Source of the DNA: an uncultured Desulfobulbaceae bacterium
GTDB lineage: Bacteria; Desulfobacterota; Desulfobulbia; Desulfobulbales; Desulfobulbaceae
DNA length: 5,017 nt
Reading direction: 5' to 3'
Assembly: GCA_945787305.1 (NCBI GenBank)
Contig: CALZIH010000310.1
Span: 1-5,017 of the forward strand
Shown: positions 1 to 5,017 of the stretch, piece after piece
Layout: each line of letters begins with the position of its first letter
Numbering within the stretch: the first letter of the stretch is position 1
The notes under the pieces: generated by a model
Database searches by the model: none
Told to the model about the DNA's origin: nothing
The model's input: only the letters and a program-made list of their open reading frames with translations
Program-made: the position numbers and the translations under genes

Positions 1-834
1 TTCCTGGGCCAGTTTGTTCTCTTTTGGATTTTGAAAGAGATAAAATCTGGGATGTTCTCCATGGTATTTTCTTGAAGCCAGCTCTTTTGCTTCAGCGGAA
101 AGCGGTGTCAGCAAGTCGACGTTTTTTCCTCCTGTTGAGTCAGCTATTGCAATTGTTCGCATCGAGTCCAAAGTTTCTTCGTAATACTCTAGAGCCATTT
201 TGTCGGCCGGTAGATCCTGCTGGAGAAATTGCAAGGTTGAGAACAACGCTTCTTCTATTTCCAAAGAGCTGCAGATTCGAATTGTTGCTTCCCAAAAGAA
301 ATTCCTGTCATACAGTTTAAGCTCACTTCGGTGCTTGAGGGTGTTGGACAAGGCAATAGTGAATGGCTCTTTCAGAAGAGAGATCAATCTGGCATGTTCA
401 TCTGTGAATTTTTGTTCACTTTCAGTAAGGCAGACCAGGTGGCCGACTATCTCTTCACCGGATATCAAGGGCAGCACCATGTGGGCTGTGCAGGGCACTT
501 GGTGAAACTTGAGCATTTCACGGCTTATCGGGCTACTTTCCGGCCCCTCAAACATATAGACGCCGTAGCGCTCAGGCAAATCCTTATGCTCACAATCCAT
601 AACTTCAGGCGAGAATTGGGTGATCTCATCAAGTGCGGTGTATTCGGTCGGCGTGGCAGTGGCAATGGTGCGTATGTTGTGTTTGTCGCAGTCGCCACAT
701 TGCAGGTATACCCTGTCCAGTGGCATAAATTCCTGAAGAAAAAGAAAACAGGAGTGTAACGCCTTTTCAATTTCCAGACTGCCGCAGATCCTCAGTGTAG
801 CCCCACGGAAAAACTCATTTTCATCGATATGCAT
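1..834 (-). CDS. Tandem-GAF sensor regulator, probably sigma-54-dependent activator (N-terminal part, runs off left edge)
   Basis: This is an uninterrupted reading frame of 278 codons from ATG at 834-832 down to base 1, with no stop in the window. Two homologous units are visible: FFRGATLRICGSLEIEKAL at residues 8-26 and FFWEATIRICSSLEIEEAL at 179-197. Each is followed by a GAF-like alpha/beta segment; in the first, MVLPLISGEEIVGHLVCL (119-136) looks like the GAF core strands. There is no signal peptide or membrane segment, so it should be cytoplasmic. From family knowledge, this N-terminal arrangement is typical of Fis-family sigma-54 activators in Desulfobacterota. The AAA+ (GAFTGA) and helix-turn-helix domains would lie beyond the left edge and are not seen. 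The gene is divergent from the efflux operon, whose promoter is sigma-54 type, which supports the assignment. It has eight cysteines, including CGDC at 46-49. The ligand is unknown. A histidine kinase or diguanylate cyclase with GAF input is the main alternative. Confidence 0.8.
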   Translation of the reverse strand, partial: MHIDENEFFRGATLRICGSLEIEKALHSCFLFLQEFMPLDRVYLQCGDCDKHNIRTIATATPTEYTALDEITQFSPEVMDCEHKDLPERYGVYMFEGPESSPISREMLKFHQVPCTAHMVLPLISGEEIVGHLVCLTESEQKFTDEHARLISLLKEPFTIALSNTLKHRSELKLYDRNFFWEATIRICSSLEIEEALFSTLQFLQQDLPADKMALEYYEETLDSMRTIAIADSTGGKNVDLLTPLSAEAKELASRKYHGEHPRFYLFQNPKENKLAQE

Positions 835-840
835 GACCGT

Positions 841-850
841 ATTCCCCCTG
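841..850 (-). promoter_or_regulatory. Shine-Dalgarno for the GAF regulator
   Basis: On the minus strand the sequence reads CAGGGGGAAT, giving an AGGGGG core that ends 9 nt before the ATG at 834-832. It supports this start. The next upstream ATG on this strand, in the AATATGATAG stretch, is in another frame. Confidence 0.6.
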
Positions 851-864
851 GCCCAGAAATGATT

Positions 865-930
865 CTATCATATTTGTCAGTTTGGCGCGGAACTGTGAAA
901 TATGATAGCCCATTCTGTCATATTTCACAG
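865..930. promoter_or_regulatory. Cluster of three inverted 16-bp operator sites (likely enhancer / upstream activating sequence)
   Basis: Three copies of CTRTCATATTTSWCAG occur in alternating orientation: 865-880 forward, 893-908 reverse, 915-930 forward. Copies 2 and 3 match at 15 of 16 positions as an inverted repeat with a 6-nt spacer. Copies 1 and 2 extend to 18-nt arms (865-882 and 891-908) matching at 16 of 18 with an 8-nt spacer. Copies 1 and 3 are direct repeats exactly 50 bp apart, and the identity extends to a shared ATT before each. Copy 3 is itself a partial palindrome (12 of 16 positions). The cluster ends 87 bp before the -24 GG of the sigma-54 promoter, a normal distance for a sigma-54 activator enhancer. 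It also sits just upstream of the regulator's own start, so autoregulation is likely. The binding protein is inferred to be the divergent regulator. Confidence 0.75.
867..872 (-). promoter_or_regulatory. Possible sigma-70 -10 element for the regulator gene
   Basis: The minus strand reads TATGAT here, one base from the TATAAT consensus. It would start transcription about 26 nt before the regulator's ATG. No good -35 hexamer is found 16-18 bp upstream. The element lies inside the first operator copy, so it may simply be part of that motif. Confidence 0.25.
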
Positions 931-973
931 AAATAATTAGATGATGTTTAGGCAACACAACACGCTTCATAGT

Positions 974-986
974 TAACATTTTGAAA
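974..986 (-). promoter_or_regulatory. Possible IHF binding site
   Basis: The minus strand reads TTTCAAAATGTTA, matching the IHF consensus WATCAANNNNTTR at 8 of its 9 specified positions, with an A/T-rich flank. It lies between the operator cluster and the sigma-54 promoter, where IHF bending commonly brings the activator to the polymerase. The motif is degenerate, so a chance match is possible. Confidence 0.35.
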
Positions 987-1016
987 TAAAAGGATATGTG
1001 TAGCTGGGGGTGTCTC

Positions 1017-1031
1017 TGGCACGCATGTTGC
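1017..1031 (+). promoter_or_regulatory. Sigma-54 (RpoN) -24/-12 promoter of the efflux operon
   Basis: The element TGGCACGCATGTTGC matches the sigma-54 consensus TGGCACG-N4-TTGC at every specified base. The -24 GG is at 1018-1019 and the -12 GC at 1030-1031, with the required 10 bases between them. Transcription should start near 1042-1044, leaving a leader of about 40 nt before the ATG at 1085. This type of promoter needs an ATP-driven activator, which fits the divergent GAF regulator and the operator cluster upstream. Confidence 0.88.
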
Positions 1032-1084
1032 GAAATACAATCACAAATATGTTTTTATTTACATAGCCCCAATGGAGACAAAAT

Positions 1085-1372
1085 ATGAGATGGATGGAAT
1101 TCATCAAAGTTCAAACAGCGAGAGCAAACGTTATTGAAATATTATTGGAATTTGTCGCTGAGTGCAAAAAGTGTCACGGCTTACTGGATGCAAAAGTTTT
1201 TAATCATTCTTCGGTTGAAGACTGCTCCATTTGCTTGTGTTGGAATACGGATGCTGTAAAAAAAACCGGCAGCACCATTGGTGTGCAGATGAGTAATACA
1301 TTGAAAAAGTTTGGATTAGTTGACCACTCCATATGGGTGGAAATAGAGGAAAGAGAGGGAGACGTATCATGA
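1085..1372 (+). CDS. Small cysteine-rich protein, probable ABM-like dimeric alpha/beta-barrel fold, first gene of RND operon
   Basis: This 95-residue protein starts at ATG 1085, with GGAG at 1074-1077 seven bases upstream. It has no signal peptide or membrane segment, so it is cytoplasmic. The pattern is a strand (MEFIKVQTA, residues 4-12), a helix (about 15-29), GLLDAKVFNHSS (32-43), a strand with SICLCW (48-53), a polar loop, and a helix ending in FGLVDHSIWVEI (76-87). This resembles small antibiotic-biosynthesis-monooxygenase-like (ferredoxin-fold) proteins. That assignment is from pattern memory only, and no catalytic role can be shown. It has five cysteines: CKKCH at 27-31 and C47, C50 and C52. 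Its stop overlaps the adaptor's ATG (ATGA), so it is co-transcribed and probably translationally coupled with the pump. It may bind or modify the effluxed compound, or act as an accessory sensor; this is inference. Confidence 0.8.
   Translation: MRWMEFIKVQTARANVIEILLEFVAECKKCHGLLDAKVFNHSSVEDCSICLCWNTDAVKKTGSTIGVQMSNTLKKFGLVDHSIWVEIEEREGDVS
1356..1361 (+). promoter_or_regulatory. Shine-Dalgarno that decides the adaptor start
   Basis: AGGGAG lies 7 nt before the ATG at 1369. The in-frame ATG at 1333 has no comparable site and would overlap the leader gene by 40 nt. The ATG at 1381 has AGGGG only 3 nt upstream. The 1369 start is therefore preferred. Confidence 0.6.
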
Positions 1373-2520
1373 AGGGGAATATGAAATCACAAAAATGGCT
1401 CAAGGAAGGAATATCTAAAAAGATGCCAACACTGTTGCCGGCTTTGTTTCTTCTTTTCCTGTTCGGCTTGATAATCGGGTTGTCCGGGACTATCAAAGGT
1501 GCAAAGGCTCGAATGGCAGCTGAAAAAATGGAGGTAATAGCAAAGGAACGGCCAGCCGCAAATGTTGTGTTGCTCGATGTAGCACCTACAACAATGTATG
1601 ACCAGATCAATTTGCCGGGTGTTATTGAACCATGGCAGGAATTGAGTGTGCTGTCAAACGTTCATGGCAATGTCATTGAGGTAGAGGTACGCGAAGGGGA
1701 AAAGATTGCAAAGGGTGAGGTAATAGCCCGCATCGATCCTGCAGACTTTACAATCGCTCGTGACAGTGCCAGAGCAACGTATGAACTGGCTGCTGCCAAT
1801 CTGAAGCGTCTTGCATCCCTTTACAAGAAAGGATCAATTTCTCTGGCCAAACTCGAAGAGCTTCAAGCCCAGGTCAAAACCAGCAGGGCTGCCTTGGACA
1901 ATGCTGAACTCATGCTTTCCCGGTGCGTAATAACAGCGCCTATCCCCGGCGTGATCAGGCGCCTGGATGCCAAGGAAGGCCTTTTACTGAACATTTCCGA
2001 TCCTGTCGCTGAAATTCTGCAGATTGACAAGGTAAAGGCTGTGGTTGGCATCCCCGAGTCGGATGTGGCACTGGTTCGTGAAATCAAGGATGTAACCCTT
2101 ACAATCCAGGCCTTGAACAATAAAGAGGTCGTAGGCCAATCTCATTTTCTCGCCAGTTCTCCGGAGAAGAGCGCCAGGCTCTACAGGTTGGAATTAGCCA
2201 TAGAGAACGATGACAACATGATTTTGCCGGGCATGTTTTTTCGGGCGCAGATCATAAAAAGAACCTTCGAGGAAACGGTAGCCGTACCACTGTATACGGT
2301 CATTAAAAGAGAAAACCGGCAATTTGTTTATGTTGAAAAAGATGGTGTGGCCCAGCGACAACCGGTGGAAATCGGCATAATTGAAGACTGGCGTGTACAG
2401 GTTACCAAGGGCCTCTCCCACGGCAATCGAGTTGTTGTCGAAGGCCACAGGGATATTGATGAAGGACGGAAGTTGAAAATCGTTCGGATTCTCAGCGATC
2501 CAGTGGAGGCGCTGTTATGA
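1369..2520 (+). CDS. RND efflux periplasmic adaptor subunit (membrane fusion protein, HlyD/AcrA family)
   Basis: The protein has 383 residues from ATG 1369, close to the usual 350-400 for this family. A basic N-terminus is followed by one hydrophobic segment (about residues 21-42) and no lipobox cysteine, so it is anchored by a membrane helix and is not a lipoprotein. The first lipoyl/barrel-sandwich half contains GNVIEVEVREGEKIAKGEVI (100-119). An alpha-hairpin follows at about 126-184, rich in Ala, Leu and Lys. The second lipoyl half has CVITAPIPGVI (186-196). Beta-barrel and membrane-proximal domains follow, with PGMFFRAQI and the AVPLYTVI strand. It links the inner-membrane permease to an outer-membrane channel across the periplasm. 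Both ends overlap neighbours by ATGA, consistent with coupled translation. The frame is intact, unlike that of the permease. The substrate cannot be deduced. Confidence 0.92.
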   Translation: MKGNMKSQKWLKEGISKKMPTLLPALFLLFLFGLIIGLSGTIKGAKARMAAEKMEVIAKERPAANVVLLDVAPTTMYDQINLPGVIEPWQELSVLSNVHGNVIEVEVREGEKIAKGEVIARIDPADFTIARDSARATYELAAANLKRLASLYKKGSISLAKLEELQAQVKTSRAALDNAELMLSRCVITAPIPGVIRRLDAKEGLLLNISDPVAEILQIDKVKAVVGIPESDVALVREIKDVTLTIQALNNKEVVGQSHFLASSPEKSARLYRLELAIENDDNMILPGMFFRAQIIKRTFEETVAVPLYTVIKRENRQFVYVEKDGVAQRQPVEIGIIEDWRVQVTKGLSHGNRVVVEGHRDIDEGRKLKIVRILSDPVEALL

Positions 2521-3761
2521 TAATTTCAGATATTGCTGTAAAAAAATCTATCAGCGTGATGGTGCTTGCGGTAATAATCATCGCCATCGGGACCTACAGC
2601 TACCTGGTACTTCCCCGGGAAAGTGATCCGGATATAACTATACCGTATGTATTCGTCTCCACCAGTTATAGAGGGGTTTCTCCAACCGATATCGAAACTG
2701 CGGTCACCATTGAGATAGAAAAAAAACTGAAGGCAATAGAAGGTGTCAAAAAAATCCAATCAGTCAGCTCTGAAGGACTCTCTTCAATAAACATTGAATT
2801 TGTCACCGGTACGGACATCGACAAGGCCCTCCAGGACGTCAAGGATAAGGTGGATGAGGCAAAAGGGGATCTGCCAGCGGATCTTGAGGACGATCCGGCA
2901 GTCTTTGAGGTGAATCTGTCTGAAATGCCCATTGCTGTCTATTCACTCTCCGGTACCTGCGGTTTGCCTTGTTTAAAGGATATCGCAGATGACTTAAAGG
3001 ATGATATAGAGGGCATCTCAGGTGTCCTGGAAGTGGAGGTGACAGGCGGTCTTGAGCGTGAGATACGGGTAGAGGTTATACCGGATAAGCTGGCCTATTA
3101 CGGTTTGTCGATCAGTTCGTTTCAAGAGACATTGATCAATGAAAACCGTAATACGTCGGGTGGTGCAATTCGCATGGGCAATGGACGCTTTCAGTTGCGT
3201 GTGCCGGGTGAATTTAGAAGCCCGGATGAGATTTACGGCCTGGTTATGGGGATGCAAAATGGTCAGCCGGTTTATCTTAAAGACGTGGCAGTTGTAATCG
3301 ATGGCTTCAAGGAAGAAACAAGCCGATCCAGGCTTGACGGGAAGTCTGCAGTCAGCATTGCTGTTAAAAAACGCACCGGCGAAAACATTATTTCCATCAG
3401 CAAGCAGGTTGATGAACTGATTGAACAGGCAAATGCTACCTGGCCAAATGACACCGTCATTGTCAAGGTGATGGATAAGGCGAGTGAAATAAAGGGAATG
3501 GTTGCAGACCTGGAGAATAATATCCTCACAGGTCTACTCCTGGTGGTTTTGGTAATTTTCTTTGCTATGGGTCTGCGGAACGCCATTCTTGTCAGTATGG
3601 CGATACCATTTTCCATGCTGCTTTCATTTACTGTCCTTTCCCTAATGCTATTGTCATTATTGAGAATATCTACCGTTATATGGAGCAGGGTGCCCCCCGG
3701 CTTGAAGCCGCTATGCAGGCGACTTCCGAGGTTGCATATCCGGTCATCGTTTCTACCCTGA
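2517..3761 (+). CDS. Translated N-terminal fragment of the broken RND permease
   Basis: This is the product that would actually be made from the permease start: 414 residues ending at TGA 3759-3761. Residues 1-376 are genuine RND sequence through TM3. Residues 377-414 are out-of-frame and rich in Arg, Pro and Ser, with no resemblance to the family. The fragment keeps the first porter domain and three membrane helices but lacks TM4 and everything after it, so it cannot form a working transporter by itself. Confidence 0.75.
   Translation: MIISDIAVKKSISVMVLAVIIIAIGTYSYLVLPRESDPDITIPYVFVSTSYRGVSPTDIETAVTIEIEKKLKAIEGVKKIQSVSSEGLSSINIEFVTGTDIDKALQDVKDKVDEAKGDLPADLEDDPAVFEVNLSEMPIAVYSLSGTCGLPCLKDIADDLKDDIEGISGVLEVEVTGGLEREIRVEVIPDKLAYYGLSISSFQETLINENRNTSGGAIRMGNGRFQLRVPGEFRSPDEIYGLVMGMQNGQPVYLKDVAVVIDGFKEETSRSRLDGKSAVSIAVKKRTGENIISISKQVDELIEQANATWPNDTVIVKVMDKASEIKGMVADLENNILTGLLLVVLVIFFAMGLRNAILVSMAIPFSMLLSFTVLSLMLLSLLRISTVIWSRVPPGLKPLCRRLPRLHIRSSFLP
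3642..3647 (+). other. Deletion and frameshift junction in the RND permease
   Basis: The bases CTAATG form the join. Read in the upstream frame they are Leu376 and Met. Read in the downstream frame from 3644, AAT GCT begins NAIVIIEN. Intact relatives usually carry a Met-Gly-start TM4 here and an Asp codon just before AAT. Both original edges could therefore have shared ATG or AATG, a short repeat suitable for slippage deletion; that last step is inference. Confidence 0.7.
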
Positions 3762-5017
3762 CCACCCTGGCAGCATTTTCACCCATGTTGTTCTGGCCGG
3801 GGATTATGGGAGAGTTTATGCGCTACCTGCCGCTGACCCTGATTGTCACTCTGTCATCAAGCCTTTTCGTAGCTATGGTGATCAATCCCGCCCTGGCTTC
3901 GATGTTCATGAAAACAAAGTCTGTGGTTCAAAATAATAATTCAAACGTAAAAGAAATTACTTCGACTGTTGAAAAACCTATTGAGATCAAAGGCAAGGTT
4001 TTAAAAGCTTACACAAGGGTACTTCAATTTTCCCTTAAAAAGCCAATTGTTATCATATTGACGGCTTTTGCCTCTCTTGTTTTGTTATTTCAGGGTTGGA
4101 TGCTGGTCATAGGGTTGGAAAAACCGGTTGAGTTCTTTCCTGATCTTCAGCCCAAGACAGCATATGTCAACGTGGAACCGCCTGAAGGGGCTGATCTTGA
4201 ATATATTGACCGGCTGATCAAAAGAGTGGAAGTGGCAATTGCCGGGAACATCAAAGGAGTGACTGGTACGTCTGCACTTACACAGGAAACATATGCAGGC
4301 GCATATGCGCTCAAGGAACATCAAAAGGCTGATGGCTCAAGCTTTATGGGCCCAAGCGATCTGGGCAATATCAAAAATATATATACAAAGGCAGTCACCA
4401 GCTCCGGCGGTGCTTCCATGTTCAGTTCCAATACTCCGAATAATATCGGCATCCGATTTCTTGATCTTGAAGACCGTAACCGTTCGTCTAATGAAACCAT
4501 TAACGATATTAGAGACCGGTTGGCAGATATCCCTGGCGGCAAGATTACCATTGCCGCGGCAGAGGAAGGTCCGGCAACCGGGGTACCAATAAATATTGAA
4601 ATCGCGGGTGATGAACTTGTTGTGCTCGGCAAATTATCCAAACAGATCAGGGAATTTATTGTCAAGATACCGCATGTCAAAGATGTGCGGGATAATTTCA
4701 ACGAGGGAACACCGTCGATTCAGGTTGTAATTGATCGGCAGAAGGCGGCCATGTTTGGTTTGAGCACCAACATGATCGGTTTTGCCCTGAAAACTGCGTA
4801 CAACGGGCTGGATGTTTCCACTTTTCGCGAAGGGAATGATGATTACGATATAACCGTGCAACTGCCTGAGGCAGACCGGCGTTTAACCGATGTCTTGAGG
4901 GAACTTATGATTCCCGTTCCATCCGGAGAAATGGTACCGCTCTCTACCCTGGCCCATATAGAGTATAAAGGAACCATAGGCGATATAACGAGGATCGACA
5001 ATCAACGGGTGGTGACT

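Larger units (their letters stand above)
2517..5017 (+). pseudogene. RND efflux permease (AcrB/ACR_tran family), broken by internal deletion and frameshift, runs off right edge
   Basis: This encodes a proton-driven inner-membrane permease, partner of the adaptor. It starts at ATG 2517, overlapping the adaptor's stop, with TGGAGG at 2504-2509. Residues 1-376 (2517-3644) look normal: TM1 (about 13-32), LPRESDPDI, the periplasmic porter region (including CGLPC at 148-152), TM2 (336-353) and TM3 (356-376). The sequence then jumps to NAIVIIENIYRYMEQGAP in another frame from 3644 and stays open for 458 codons to the edge. This second part has TM5 (PVIVSTLTTLAAFSPMLF), TM6, a Lys-rich loop, TM7 and the second porter domain. 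The stretch normally between them, about 21-22 residues of TM4 ending in the Asp before NAIV, is absent. The implied deletion is about 61-67 bp with length 1 modulo 3. The family is about 1,020-1,060 residues, so some 170-200 should lie beyond the window. The pump is probably inactive. Confidence 0.85.

Noticed and set aside
331..759. 142-codon plus-strand open frame, with neighbours at 24-320 and 200-505
   Set aside because: They lie antisense to the well-supported GAF regulator, have compositions unlike real proteins and lack convincing ribosome sites. The minus-strand frame at 525-770 is likewise a shadow in the wrong frame.
893..930. Hairpin of operator copies 2 and 3 as a transcription terminator or attenuator
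   Set aside because: It is AT-rich, has no following T tract and no gene ends there. It also lies upstream of the sigma-54 start, so it would not be in the operon transcript.
951..966. Possible minus-strand sigma-54 promoter (GCAACACAACACGC) for the regulator
   Set aside because: The -12 TTGC is present, but the -24 GG and the CAC after it are missing.
1163..1177. CKKCH in the leader protein as a c-type haem site
   Set aside because: The protein has no signal peptide, and haem c attachment occurs outside the cytoplasm. A single CxxCH in such a small protein is more likely chance or a metal/redox site.
1258..1265. Run of eight A's in the leader gene as a frameshift site
   Set aside because: The same frame reads sensible protein on both sides and ends in a proper ATGA overlap, so no frame change is indicated.
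1200..1610. 136-codon minus-strand open frame
   Set aside because: It overlaps two well-supported plus-strand genes and shows no recognisable domain or ribosome site.
3640..3660. Programmed ribosomal frameshift in the permease
   Set aside because: There is no slippery heptamer at the join, and a frameshift would not explain the missing TM4 segment of about 21-22 residues.

Overview
The window looks like accessory efflux DNA from a Desulfobacterota-type bacterium (formerly Deltaproteobacteria, such as sulfate reducers). That placement is an inference. It rests on the tandem-GAF regulator style, a textbook sigma-54 promoter, the small leader protein and the RND sequence style; no taxonomic marker gene is present.

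Layout. (1) Positions 1-834, minus strand: the N-terminal 278 codons of a regulator with two tandem GAF-type sensor units, running off the left edge. It is probably a sigma-54-dependent activator whose AAA+ and DNA-binding parts lie outside. (2) Positions 835-1084: a 250-bp divergent control region. It holds three copies of a 16-bp motif in alternating orientation (865-930), an IHF-like site (about 974-986), and a sigma-54 -24/-12 promoter (1017-1031) pointing right. (3) Positions 1085-1372: a cysteine-rich 95-aa cytoplasmic protein, probably of the small dimeric alpha/beta-barrel (ABM-like) type. (4) Positions 1369-2520: an inner-membrane-anchored periplasmic adaptor (membrane fusion protein) of an RND pump. 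(5) Positions 2517 to the right edge: an RND inner-membrane permease, broken after residue 376. About 21-22 codons, covering TM4 and its proton-relay Asp, are missing, and the reading frame changes at about 3642-3647. The rest of the protein (458 codons) continues in the other frame to the window end.

How it works together. The three rightward genes overlap by ATGA junctions and form one operon. The likely model is that the divergent GAF regulator senses a small molecule, binds the repeated sites as an enhancer, and activates the sigma-54 promoter through an IHF-type bend. That would switch on the leader protein and the efflux pump. No outer-membrane channel is visible; it may lie downstream or elsewhere. 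Because the permease is broken, this copy of the pump is probably non-functional unless the break is an assembly error. The leader and adaptor frames are intact.
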